DNA of 64,000 nt, taken from positions 25,841-89,840 of the forward strand of contig NZ_BOMI01000057.1 of NCBI RefSeq assembly GCF_016862115.1. Reading direction: 5' to 3'. Shown piece after piece: positions 56,532 through 64,000 of this stretch; position 1 is the first letter of the stretch; each line of letters opens with the position of its first letter. This stretch comes from Paractinoplanes deccanensis (GTDB lineage Bacteria; Actinomycetota; Actinomycetes; Mycobacteriales; Micromonosporaceae). The notes below the pieces were generated by a model, which saw nothing but the letters and a program-made list of their open reading frames with translations, made no database searches and had not been told where the DNA came from. The position numbers and the translations under genes are program-made.

Positions 56532-57274
56532 CCTGGGTGGCCGTTCGCGGGCACAAGGTCTATGTCCGCAAGGGCCGCGAGGTGCCCGGCTCCACGCCGA
56601 TCGTGCACGTCCACGGCTTCGCGATCTCCGGCAGCTACATGCTGCCCACCGCGCGGGCGCTCGCGCACCGGGCCACGACGCTGGTGCCCGACCTGCCCGG
56701 CTACGGCCGCAGCCCGGCGTGGGGGCACACGCTCGGCATCTCGTCGCTGGCCTGGGCCCTGCTCGAACTGCTCGACGCGCTCCGCCTCGACCGGGTGGTG
56801 CTGGTCGGCAACTCGATGGGCGGCCCGGTGTCGCTGGAGGTCGCGCACAGCGCGCCCGAGCGGGTGGCCGGCGTGGTGCTGGCCTCACCGGCCGGGGGTG
56901 AGCACAACCAGCCGCTGACCCGCGCGCTCGTGCAGCTCGCCCGCGACGTGCCCCGGGAGAGCGGCCGCATGGTGCGGGTCGCGCTCCCGGACTACCTGCG
57001 CTTCGGCCCGGTCAACGCCGTGCACCTGTTCGGCGAGCTCGTGCGGTTCCCGTCGCTCGAGCGGCTGCTGCGCACGCCGGTGCCGACGCTCGCGGTGCTC
57101 GGCGGCCGCGACCCGTTGATGCCGCCCGAGCACCGGGTTCGGGAGTTGAGCCATCTCGCCCCGCCGCACCTGAGCGTCGCGGTGATCGAGGGGGCGGCGC
57201 ACGCGATGAACTTCAGTCACCCGGCCGAGCTCGCCCACGTGATCGGATGCTGGCTCGACGGGCAGGCGGGCTGA
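56528..57274 (+). CDS. Alpha/beta hydrolase
   Basis: 248 residues from GTG 56528, coupled to the glutaminase-like gene. Catalytic triad: Ser in VLVGNSMGGPVS (~98), Asp in VLGGRDPLMPP (~197) and His in GAAHAMNFSHP (~226). HVHGFAISGSYM carries the oxyanion-hole motif. Possible esterase, lactonase or C-C hydrolase; no substrate evidence. Its stop abuts the stop of the converging hydrolase gene. Confidence 0.9.
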   Translation: MTWVAVRGHKVYVRKGREVPGSTPIVHVHGFAISGSYMLPTARALAHRATTLVPDLPGYGRSPAWGHTLGISSLAWALLELLDALRLDRVVLVGNSMGGPVSLEVAHSAPERVAGVVLASPAGGEHNQPLTRALVQLARDVPRESGRMVRVALPDYLRFGPVNAVHLFGELVRFPSLERLLRTPVPTLAVLGGRDPLMPPEHRVRELSHLAPPHLSVAVIEGAAHAMNFSHPAELAHVIGCWLDGQAG

Positions 57275-58018
57275 CTACAGGTGGGCCGACAGGAACGCCG
57301 CCACCATGGCGACGTTGCGCGGAGTGTCGAAAGCCGGGTCCTCGTGGGCGGCGCCGCCGAGCAGGATCAGGGTGGAGTCGGCACCGGCGTCGACCAGAGC
57401 GTCGTGCAGGACCGTGGACTGGGCCGAGGGGACCAGGCGGTCGCGGTCGCCGTGCATGATCAGGAACGGTGGGGCGCCGGCGTGGGCCAGCCAGCGGGGG
57501 CTGGCGGCTCGGGCGGCCTCGACGTCGTCCAGGGGGCTCGCCAGGCCGAGCAGGTCGCCTTCGGGGCTGGCCAGGTAGCGGGGCTCGACCGGGCCGCGCG
57601 GGGCGGCGCGCACCAGGTCGGTGGTGGCGAACCAGGCGACGGCGGCGGCGATCGGCGGCGGGGAGGTCAGCGCGGCGGCGGCCGCCAGGTGGGCGCCGGC
57701 CGACGCGCCCCACAAGGCGATTCTCGTGCCGTCCGCCCCGTACCGCTGGGCGTTGTCCCGAAGCCAGGCGACGGCGGACTGCACGTCGTGCAGCTGGGCG
57801 GGGTATTTGGCTTCGCCGCTGAGGCGGTAGTCGACGGAGGCGACCGCGAGGCCGTGCCGGGTGAGGGCCTGCTGGCGTGCGGGATTGTCCTGGCGGGAGC
57901 CGACCTTCCAGGCGCCGCCGTGCAGGTAGACGACGACCGGGGGAGCGGCCGGCGCGTCGGGGACGTGCAGGTCGAGCAGGAGTCCGCGGTCATACTCGAG
58001 ACCAAGGTGACTCGTCAA
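57275..58018 (-). CDS. HSL/esterase-type alpha/beta hydrolase
   Basis: 247 residues from TTG 58018; GAGGAA lies 5-10 nt upstream. Oxyanion-hole motif YLHGGAW (31-37), Ser in ALWGASAGAHL (~108), Asp in IMHGDRDRLVP (~195), His in GGAAHEDPAF (~224). Carboxylesterase of the kynurenine-formamidase/esterase LipQ-like type; the substrate is unknown. Its start overlaps the stop of the YidC-type gene (TTGA), implying coupled translation. Confidence 0.88.
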   Translation of the reverse strand: MTSHLGLEYDRGLLLDLHVPDAPAAPPVVVYLHGGAWKVGSRQDNPARQQALTRHGLAVASVDYRLSGEAKYPAQLHDVQSAVAWLRDNAQRYGADGTRIALWGASAGAHLAAAAALTSPPPIAAAVAWFATTDLVRAAPRGPVEPRYLASPEGDLLGLASPLDDVEAARAASPRWLAHAGAPPFLIMHGDRDRLVPSAQSTVLHDALVDAGADSTLILLGGAAHEDPAFDTPRNVAMVAAFLSAHL

Positions 58019-58809
58019 TGCTGTTCCTCAACGACGGCGGGTTTCGTGACGGCCGGCGGGAACTTGCGCAGCACCCACTGTTGCTGGCCGAGCGTCACCA
58101 GGTTGTTCGTCACCCAGTAGATCACGACGCCGATGGGGAACAGGACGCCCGAGACGAGCAGGGATGCCGGAATTCCGTACAGCATGAGCCTTTGGATCAT
58201 CTTTTGCTGCGGATCCTCGGCCCATCCCGTCTTGAGGATCATCTGACGGCTGGTGAGGTACGTCGTGAGCATCATGGTGACGACGAGGATGCCGGCGACG
58301 ACCTGCACGGTCCCGCCGCCCGCGCTGAAGTGCGCGGGGAGCGGGGCGGTGAACAGGGCGGCGTGGCTGGCGTCGTAGAACTGGTCGGCCGTCCACCCGT
58401 ACCGCGTCGTCCCGAGGTTGTCGGGGGTGAGCCGGCGCAGCACGTGGAACAGGCCGAGGAAGACGGGGATCTGCACGAGCATCGGCAGGCAGCCCATCAG
58501 CGGGTTCGCCTTCTCGGCCCGGTAGAGCTCCATCATCTCGGCCTGGAGCTTCTGCGGCTCGTCCTTGTGCTTCTCCTGCAACTCCTTGATCTTCGGCGCC
58601 AGCGCCTGCATCGCCCGCTGCGACTTGATCTGCTTGACGAAGACCGGGAAGAGCAGCGCGCGCAGCGTGACGACCAGGAACACGATCGCCAGGATCCACG
58701 TCCAGTTGGTGCCCAGCACGAGGCCGTCCGGCACGCCGACGGCGCTCCACAGGTCTTGCCAGCGCAGCAGGATCCAGGAGATGACGTAGTAGATCCCGTC
58801 CAGGCTCAT
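58015..58809 (-). CDS. yidC: YidC/Oxa1-type membrane insertase, second copy type
   Basis: 264 residues with five membrane segments and no large extracytoplasmic P1 domain. SQRAMQALAPKIKELQEKHK (the C1 cytoplasmic hairpin) and the hydrophilic-groove Arg near residue 60-70 are visible, then MGCLPMLVQIPVFLGLFHVL and the last TM pair (WVTNNLVTLGQQ). There is no rnpA-rpmH neighbourhood, so this is not the main chromosomal yidC; it is a paralogue. It helps fold and insert membrane proteins. Followed by an esterase with overlapping start. Confidence 0.9.
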   Translation of the reverse strand: MSLDGIYYVISWILLRWQDLWSAVGVPDGLVLGTNWTWILAIVFLVVTLRALLFPVFVKQIKSQRAMQALAPKIKELQEKHKDEPQKLQAEMMELYRAEKANPLMGCLPMLVQIPVFLGLFHVLRRLTPDNLGTTRYGWTADQFYDASHAALFTAPLPAHFSAGGGTVQVVAGILVVTMMLTTYLTSRQMILKTGWAEDPQQKMIQRLMLYGIPASLLVSGVLFPIGVVIYWVTNNLVTLGQQQWVLRKFPPAVTKPAVVEEQH

Positions 58810-58848
58810 GGCGGACGATGGTAGCGAATGGCAACAGCGTGTTGCCTG

Positions 58849-60099
58849 TCAGCGGCGCTGCCGCGCCATCCACTGCCAGATGTGCATGCCGTTCATGCTC
58901 GGATCGTTGCGGGCCACGTAGATCCACGACCAGTGGCCGGGGAACTGGTGACCGTTCCAGATCACGTTGTCGTAGAGGGTCATCCGCGAGCGCGGGATGA
59001 GGTCGTGCGCGTGCACGGTGTTGGCGATCGGGTCGACCGTCGTGTCGTCGCGAGAGGTGACCAGCCACGTCGGGGTGGTGATCGCGGCGAGCTCGGCGTC
59101 CGGGATGAGCGGCGGATTTCCGGCGACGACCCCGCAGATGGGTACGGAGGAAGCGAAGTCCGACGGGTAGACAGTGGTCATCTTCATGCTCATGTACCCG
59201 CCGTTGCTGCAGCCCACGACGTGGATGCGGTCCCGGTCGACGTCGTGCCGCCGTACCACCTCGTCGATGATCTCGCGGATCAGCGGGGCGAACCGGGGGC
59301 CGTCCTGCATCCACGCGGAGAAGCTCTGCGGCGCCACCACGTACGCGCCGTTGAAGATCTTCTGGGCCTCCCGCGTCGAGAACCCGAGGGCGCCGCGGTT
59401 GGCGCGCAGCGTGGTCTCGTTGTCGTAGTAGTTGTCGGGCAGGGACGCGCCCTCCCCACCGCCGTGGAGCCAGACGATCAGCGGGCGCTTGCCGCCTCGG
59501 TGCGGGCTGTAGAGACGGTACTTCATGCCGGAGCGCGACTGGTGATAGCTGTACGCGTCCACCTCGGGATTGGACAGCCGCCCCTGCGTGAACGTGTCGA
59601 TCGTGACCGGTCGGCCGCGGGCGACGAAGGGCGCGTTCTGCGTGATCGTGTAGACGAGGTTCAGCCGTACGTTGCGGCTCCTGCTGAAGATGTAGCCGAG
59701 CGTGCCGCCGCCCGGCTGCCCCTCGGCGTAGCTGAGCTCGAGCACGATGTTGCCGCGCCGGTCGACGCGCGCCGCGGTGACCGCGCGGTCGAGGTCGTAG
59801 CCCGGGTCGGGGGTGACGGGGATCGGGCTGGTGGCCGTGACGTGCACGCTGAAGGTGCCGGTGGTCAGGCTCGACGGGCGGATCGGCCCGAGGCGTGACG
59901 TGTCGAGGGTGAGCGAGACGACCTGCTCACCGCCGTCGAGCGTCACCGCGTCGAGCGTGAAGCCGACCTCGCGGCTCTTCGTTCCGGCGGTGGCCTGGGC
60001 GGTGGTTGCGGTGGTGGCCTGGGCGGCGGTTGCGGGGATGGCGACGCCGGCTGCGGCGCCCGCGCCGGCGACGAGGACGGTGCGACGACTGAGCGACAT
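58849..60099 (-). CDS. Tat-exported PHB-depolymerase-like esterase
   Basis: 416 residues from ATG 60099 (preceded by GGGAG). Twin-arginine signal SLSRRTVLVAGAGAAAG. An Ig-like or beta-rich N-terminal region (~50-190) precedes the hydrolase: VWLHGGGEG (oxyanion), GCSNGGYMS (catalytic Ser), SRDDTTVDP (Asp) and WNGHQFPGHWSW (His). It matches the esterase_PHB-like extracellular family, acting on polyesters or acetylated polysaccharides. Repeated GCGGTTGCGGTGGTGGCC-like DNA occurs in the signal region. Confidence 0.85.
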   Translation of the reverse strand: MSLSRRTVLVAGAGAAAGVAIPATAAQATTATTAQATAGTKSREVGFTLDAVTLDGGEQVVSLTLDTSRLGPIRPSSLTTGTFSVHVTATSPIPVTPDPGYDLDRAVTAARVDRRGNIVLELSYAEGQPGGGTLGYIFSRSRNVRLNLVYTITQNAPFVARGRPVTIDTFTQGRLSNPEVDAYSYHQSRSGMKYRLYSPHRGGKRPLIVWLHGGGEGASLPDNYYDNETTLRANRGALGFSTREAQKIFNGAYVVAPQSFSAWMQDGPRFAPLIREIIDEVVRRHDVDRDRIHVVGCSNGGYMSMKMTTVYPSDFASSVPICGVVAGNPPLIPDAELAAITTPTWLVTSRDDTTVDPIANTVHAHDLIPRSRMTLYDNVIWNGHQFPGHWSWIYVARNDPSMNGMHIWQWMARQRR

Positions 60100-60199
60100 G
60101 ACGGTGGGCTCCCTCACGACAATATCGACAGTCGTCACAACGTATCGCTTGAGTAATCTTGTGGCAACACTGCGGAAACGAGGGAGCCCGTCCGTTTTG

Positions 60200-61753
60200 C
60201 TACGACGCGTACGTTTCGAACTCCGCGATCCGGGGAGTCGAGCCGGCGGCCGTGATCTCGAAGGTGAGCTTTGTGAGGCTGGCCGCCGTGAACGTGATGG
60301 TGCCGGCGCCGGTGCCCGTCTTGAGCACGGCGCCCGTGTCGGCGTTGAGCAGCCGCCACGTGCCGACCGCGCCGGTGGCGCCCGAGTGCTCGCGGAGGAC
60401 GGCGCGTGACACCGTGGTGGCCGAGCCCCACTTGATCGAGATGGAGCCGGTCGTGCCGCTGGGGGACCAGTAGGTGTTCACGTTGCCGTCGCGGACGTCG
60501 CCGTAGCTGGTGCCGCTCGCCTTGCTGGACCCGTCGGAGCCGGCGCCGATGCTGAGGTTGGTGCCGCTCGGCGGCGGGGTGGTGGGCGGCGTCGTCGGCG
60601 GTGTGGTGGGCGGGGTCGTCGGTGGTGTCGTGGGCGGCGTCGTGGTGGGGTTCGTGGTGGAGCAGCTCCCGGTGGACGTGCGCAGGCCCGTGTTGGCGCC
60701 GGCCGTCTGCCGCACGACGTCCGGCACGCAGGACGCGTTGTCGAGCCGATAGCTGTACGGGACGGAGACGCTCGTCGTCGACGTGAGGTTCGGGCCCGCC
60801 GGGTTGGTGTCCTCGCCCGGGCTCGACCAGGTCACGTTGTCGAGAATGTTGCCCGCGACCTGCCAGTAGCCCGCCGCGTCGGTGTAGAAGGTGCCGAGCA
60901 CGTCCTTCGAGTCCTCGAAGTAGTTGTTCTCCACCTTCGCCCGCGCCCCGGCGCGGCTGTTGATGCCCGACTCGTTCAGGCTGAAGTAGTAGTTGTTGAA
61001 GATGTGCGCGACCCCGCCGCGCAACAGGGGCGTGCGGGAGTCGATGTTCTCGTACCGGTTGTGGTGGAACGTGATGTTGCTGTTGCCGGTGTCGCTCTCG
61101 CTCGACCCGATGAGCCCGCCCCGGCCGGAGTTGCGCAGGATGCTGTACGACAGCGTCACGTACTCGGTGTCGTCCTTCATGTCGAACAGGCCGTCGTAGC
61201 CCTCCGCCTCGCCGCCGCTCGCCTCCAGCGTCACGTGATCGACCCAGACATTGCGGACGGTGCTCTCCATGCCGATGGCATCGCCGCCGTTCGAGGTGGG
61301 TGAGCCGGACTTCTTGACGTTCCGCACCGTCACGTTCTGAATGATGATGTTGCTGGAGTCCCGGATGTGGATACCGAGCTGGTCGAAGACCGCTCCGCCG
61401 CCCACCCCGATGATCGTGACGTTGCTGATCTCCTTCAGCTCGATCTTGTCAGCCGCGGTGTTGCAGCTGTCGCCGGAGACCTTGGTCGTGTTCCCATGGT
61501 TGATCGTGCCCTGCACCTCGATGGTGATCGGGGTGCTGCTGCTGGCCCGGCCGCACAGGGCCTGGTGGATCTGCGTCCCGGTGGTGGCGCGCACGGTGGC
61601 GCCGCCGTTGCCCCCGGTCGTGCCGCCGTTGACACTGGCGTAGCCCGTCGCCGTGCCCACCGCCGCCGCTTCGGCCTGTGGTGACGCCAGGGCCACCAGT
61701 ACCGCCGCCCCCGCCACCCCGGTTACCAGGGCCGATGCTGTTCTCACCCGCAT
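60200..61753 (-). CDS. Secreted pectate lyase (PL1-like) with C-terminal carbohydrate-binding domain
   Basis: 517 residues. Signal peptide 1-29. Parallel beta-helix with NVTIIGVGGGAVFDQLGIHI, VWVDHVTLEASGGEAEGYDG, and the Ca-binding/catalytic WSSPGEDTN region; the vWiDH and Arg positions of PL1 are visible. A Pro/Thr linker (TTPP repeats) joins a discoidin/CBM-like domain (YGDVRDGNVNTYWSPSG). Cleaves polygalacturonate outside the cell. LacI-like operators upstream suggest sugar-regulated expression. Confidence 0.9.
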   Translation of the reverse strand: MRVRTASALVTGVAGAAVLVALASPQAEAAAVGTATGYASVNGGTTGGNGGATVRATTGTQIHQALCGRASSSTPITIEVQGTINHGNTTKVSGDSCNTAADKIELKEISNVTIIGVGGGAVFDQLGIHIRDSSNIIIQNVTVRNVKKSGSPTSNGGDAIGMESTVRNVWVDHVTLEASGGEAEGYDGLFDMKDDTEYVTLSYSILRNSGRGGLIGSSESDTGNSNITFHHNRYENIDSRTPLLRGGVAHIFNNYYFSLNESGINSRAGARAKVENNYFEDSKDVLGTFYTDAAGYWQVAGNILDNVTWSSPGEDTNPAGPNLTSTTSVSVPYSYRLDNASCVPDVVRQTAGANTGLRTSTGSCSTTNPTTTPPTTPPTTPPTTPPTTPPTTPPPSGTNLSIGAGSDGSSKASGTSYGDVRDGNVNTYWSPSGTTGSISIKWGSATTVSRAVLREHSGATGAVGTWRLLNADTGAVLKTGTGAGTITFTAASLTKLTFEITAAGSTPRIAEFETYAS

Positions 61754-61832
61754 GTCGCTCCTCCTCGCATACTCCAGGCGCTGCCACTACGAACCAATGC
61801 CGTCTCCCACGCCGACCGAGGATTCGTATGCA

Positions 61833-61846
61833 GGAAAGCGCTTACC
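61833..61846. promoter_or_regulatory. LacI-like operator candidate 1
   Basis: GGAAAGCGCTTACC, with an exact AAGCGCTT core, ~80 nt upstream of the pectate lyase start. Typical of LacI/GalR family half-sites. Confidence 0.55.
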
Positions 61847-61886
61847 TTCGGTGCTTGGCTGAGAATAGAAACCCATCAATGCTAGG

Positions 61887-61900
61887 TGCAAGCGTTTGCA
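61887..61900. promoter_or_regulatory. LacI-like operator candidate 2
   Basis: TGCAAGCGTTTGCA, a near-perfect palindrome ~54 bp from the first site. Its position between the pectate lyase and AEC genes could control either. Confidence 0.55.
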
Positions 61901-61955
61901 GTGTTTGCAGTCCGCTGACGCAGACTTCGGCTCTGTGGGCTGCCGGGTGGTCGCC

Positions 61956-61961
61956 TACCCT
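61956..61961 (+). promoter_or_regulatory. -10 element of a probable leaderless promoter
   Basis: TACCCT, 7 nt before the GTG at 61969. Confidence 0.5.
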
Positions 61962-61968
61962 CGGGTTC

Positions 61969-62871
61969 GTGATCTCGGCGCTCTCCGGTCTCGCCGCCAT
62001 CGCCCTGATCGTCGTCGCCGGCTGGATCGCGGGCCGGTGGGGCCGCCTCCCCGCGGACACCGTGACCGTCGCGGGCCGCCTCGCCTACACGGTTTTGTCA
62101 CCGTGCCTGCTGTTCACCAGCGCCTCGGCGTCCGACCCGAGCGTCCTGTTCTCCGAGCCCCTCGTGGTCTCGGCGCTGGCCGCGCTCCTCTGCTTCGCCC
62201 TGCACGCCCTGGTCACCCGGCACCGCGACCGCGGCACCCGCATCGTCGGCGCCCTGGCCGCCGGCTACACCAACGCCGGCTACATCGGCCTTCCCGTCGC
62301 CGCGTACGTCCTCCACGACGCCGCCCTCGTCCTCCCCGTGATCATGTTCCAGCTGCTCATCATCACGCCGGTCGCGCTCACCCTCTTCCGCATCGGCTCC
62401 TGGCGCACGTCACTGACGGCCCCGCTCCGCAGCCCTCTCACCGTGGCGGTGATCCTGGGCGTGCTCGTAGCCGTAACGGGCCTCCGCCTGCCGAACGTGC
62501 TCCTCACCCCCGTCTCCGCCATCGGCCAGGCAGCAGTCCCCGTGGTCCTGCTCGCCTTCGGCATGTCCCTCTCCGGCGTCCGCGTCCTGGCCCGCGGCCC
62601 CGACCGCCTCCCGACAATCACCGCGGTACTGCTCAAGAGCTTCTTGATGCCGGCTTTCGCTCTCGCTCTCGCCCTCCTCCTCGGCTTGTCCCCAGCAGAG
62701 ACCTATGCCGTGACGGTCCTGGCCGCCCTCCCCGCCGCACAGAACGTCTTCCTGTACGCCCAGTCCTTCAGCGCCGGCGTGACTCTCGCCCGCGACGCGG
62801 TCTTCCTGTCGTCCGTGCTCTGCGTGCCGGTCCTCCTCGCGATCGCCTTAACAGGCCCAATGTGGTCGTGA
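61969..62871 (+). CDS. AEC-family (auxin-efflux-carrier-like) transporter
   Basis: 300 residues with ~10 membrane segments. GYTNAGYIGLPVAAYVL, VVLLAFGMSLSGV, and AALPAAQNVFLYAQSF fit the permease family that exports or imports organic acids such as malate or auxin-like compounds. GTG 61969 is supported by the -10 at 61956; a longer upstream frame would overlap the operator region and has no hydrophobic match. The substrate is unknown. Confidence 0.85.
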   Translation: MISALSGLAAIALIVVAGWIAGRWGRLPADTVTVAGRLAYTVLSPCLLFTSASASDPSVLFSEPLVVSALAALLCFALHALVTRHRDRGTRIVGALAAGYTNAGYIGLPVAAYVLHDAALVLPVIMFQLLIITPVALTLFRIGSWRTSLTAPLRSPLTVAVILGVLVAVTGLRLPNVLLTPVSAIGQAAVPVVLLAFGMSLSGVRVLARGPDRLPTITAVLLKSFLMPAFALALALLLGLSPAETYAVTVLAALPAAQNVFLYAQSFSAGVTLARDAVFLSSVLCVPVLLAIALTGPMWS

Positions 62872-62971
62872 CGCCGCCAGCCTGCCGCAAGACGTCGCTT
62901 GCCTGCCGCCTGACGGGTAGCGCGTTGTAGACGACGCCTCTCCGGTGACCTGCGTCGCCAGAAGCCGCACC

Positions 62972-63083
62972 GCCGCTGGTGGTGACCGCGCGGCTGGTGG
63001 TGACCGCGCGGCCGGTGGTGACCGCGCGGCTGGTGGTGACCGCGCCGCTGGTGGTGACGCGCGGCTGGTGGTGACCGCGCGGC
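62972..63083. repeat. 18-bp tandem repeat, six copies
   Basis: Six units of GCTGGTGGTGACCGCGCG (one with a 1-bp deletion) immediately upstream of the TauE/SafE promoter. No coding or CRISPR-like spacer structure. Confidence 0.8.
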
Positions 63084-63087
63084 ACGA

Positions 63088-63093
63088 TAGCGT
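63088..63093 (+). promoter_or_regulatory. -10 element of a probable leaderless promoter
   Basis: TAGCGT, 8 nt before the GTG at 63102, directly after the 18-bp repeat array. Confidence 0.45.
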
Positions 63094-63101
63094 TGCTTCA
63101 C

Positions 63102-63854
63102 GTGGATTTGGATCATGCGGCTCTCCTGGTGGCCGGGGGTGTCGGATCCGGGCTGACCGGCTCGATGGCCGGGCTCGCGTCGCTCGTCAGCTATCCCGTG
63201 CTGCTGGCCGTGGGCATCCCACCCGTGGCGGCGAACGTGACCAACACGGTCGCCCTGCTGTCGAGCGCGGCCGGCGCCGCAGCCGGCTCCCGGCACGAAC
63301 TACGCGGCCAAGGCTCCCGCCTTCTCCGGCAGTGCGCGGTGGCCGCAGCCGGCGGCCTGGTCGGCGCGGTGCTGCTGATCAGCACTCCCGCTTCGGCGTT
63401 CGAACGCATCGTCCCCTTCCTCGTGGCCCTCGGCGGAATCACGCTGCTGCTCCGCGACCCCCTCCGCATCTGGTACGCGAAGCCCGGCTTCCGCCCACCG
63501 CTCGGCTTCGGCATCCTCTTCATCGCCATCTACGGCGGCTACTTCGGCGCCGCCGCCGGTGTCCTCCTCCTGGCCGCCATGTCGCTGGCCCTGGCCGAAC
63601 CACTCCCCGTGACGAACGCCGTCAAGAGCGTCGTCCTAGGCGCCTCCAACCTGGCCGCCGCCATCCTCTACGCGCTGACAGCTCCGGTGCACTGGACCGC
63701 GGCAGCCCTGCTGGCCGCCGGCTGCCTGCTCGGCAGCCGCCTCGGCAGCCGCCTCGGCCCGGTCCTCGTCCGCCGCCTCCCGGAGCGCCCCCTGCGGGTG
63801 GCGATCGCCCTCGGCGCCTTGGCGCTCGCCGTCTCGCTCTGGCTCAACCCTTGA
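63102..63854 (+). CDS. TauE/SafE-family membrane protein
   Basis: 250 residues from GTG 63102 (TTG 63093 is the alternative). Seven to eight membrane segments; GLASLVSYPVLLAVGIPPV, then ANVTNTVALL is the TauE/SafE signature, repeated in the C-terminal half (NAVKSVVLGASNLAAAILY). Family members export sulfite, sulfonates or organosulfur compounds, or act as anion permeases. No sulfur-metabolism gene is beside it. Confidence 0.87.
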   Translation: MDLDHAALLVAGGVGSGLTGSMAGLASLVSYPVLLAVGIPPVAANVTNTVALLSSAAGAAAGSRHELRGQGSRLLRQCAVAAAGGLVGAVLLISTPASAFERIVPFLVALGGITLLLRDPLRIWYAKPGFRPPLGFGILFIAIYGGYFGAAAGVLLLAAMSLALAEPLPVTNAVKSVVLGASNLAAAILYALTAPVHWTAAALLAAGCLLGSRLGSRLGPVLVRRLPERPLRVAIALGALALAVSLWLNP

Positions 63855-63909
63855 CCCTCCTTCCCGTTCGTGCAGCCCGTGGCCAGGCCGGTCGGCCTTA
63901 GTGGGCGGT

Positions 63910-64000
63910 CCTGCGTGCCAGCCGGGCTGAATGGTCCTGTGTGCCGGCCGTGCTGAGCGGTTTCGTGCGCCGACTGTGCTGATCGTCCTATGTGTCGGCC
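63910..64000. repeat. Imperfect ~26-bp tandem repeat at the right edge
   Basis: Units at 63910-63935, 63936-63961, 63962-63986 and a partial one from 63987 to the window end. They share a TGTGCCGGCCGTGCTGA-like core. The array may continue outside the window. Nothing else is seen after the TauE/SafE gene. Confidence 0.6.

Overview
The window is high-GC (low 70s percent by eye) actinobacterial chromosome. Many start codons are GTG, genes are densely packed on both strands, and at least twelve genes carry a TANNNT -10 element 6-8 nt upstream of the start codon, which is the leaderless-transcript arrangement common in actinobacteria. Gene content (mycothiol-era DinB-like enzyme, F420-type PPOX protein, GH92 and PL1 secreted enzymes, AAA-LuxR and NB-ARC/TPR regulators) fits Micromonosporaceae such as Actinoplanes; the genus is an inference.

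Layout. 1-14 kb holds housekeeping and accessory genes: an EamA transporter end, a GGDEF-EAL signalling protein, a DPBB-fold secreted protein, a LolA-like lipoprotein, an MGT-type glycosyltransferase, an AraC regulator with an NmrA-like reductase, a HAD phosphatase, a DUF5996 protein, a BlaI-type repressor, a DedA protein, a PDZ-less HtrA-like protease, and three unknown small membrane proteins.

14.2-25.0 kb is the centre of interest: a zinc-responsive surface system. Two zinc-free ribosomal protein paralogues (rpmE2 and rpmG, both lacking CXXC) flank a leftward array. That array encodes a WxL-like protein, a DUF916-like WxL partner, a sortase-type LAKTG wall protein, three smaller proteins with the same actinobacterial 'choice-of-anchor M' module, a ZnuA-like lipoprotein with a rearranged copy of that module inserted, an ABC ATPase and an ABC permease. 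Three Zur-type operators sit at the two internal promoters. Nearly every module keeps a GHxD motif and an HxHxxW motif, so a wall-spanning zinc relay feeding the ABC importer is a reasonable model. Just downstream of the permease is a 520-bp array of about 45-bp palindromic repeats.

25.1-30.3 kb is a dipeptide/nickel-type ABC operon (two permeases, a binding lipoprotein, and one fused double-ATPase) with a structured leader. 30.3-37.1 kb has an M1 peptidase, an NB-ARC/TPR regulator with an epimerase, and an SDR/XRE divergent pair next to a decayed insertion element. 37.1-49.1 kb has an Imm53-type immunity gene, a GH92 mannosidase, a large TPR membrane protein, a GNAT, a DUF1275 protein, a decayed phoD, an M28 peptidase and an ALF-repeat-like secreted protein. 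49.1-58.8 kb has small enzymes, an AAA-LuxR regulator, a divergent amidohydrolase/thiolase pair, an eroded glutaminase, two alpha/beta hydrolases and a second YidC-type insertase. 58.8-64.0 kb has a Tat-exported PHB-depolymerase-like esterase, a pectate lyase with LacI-like operators, an AEC transporter, a TauE/SafE protein and two short tandem repeats. No tRNA, rRNA or CRISPR array was seen.
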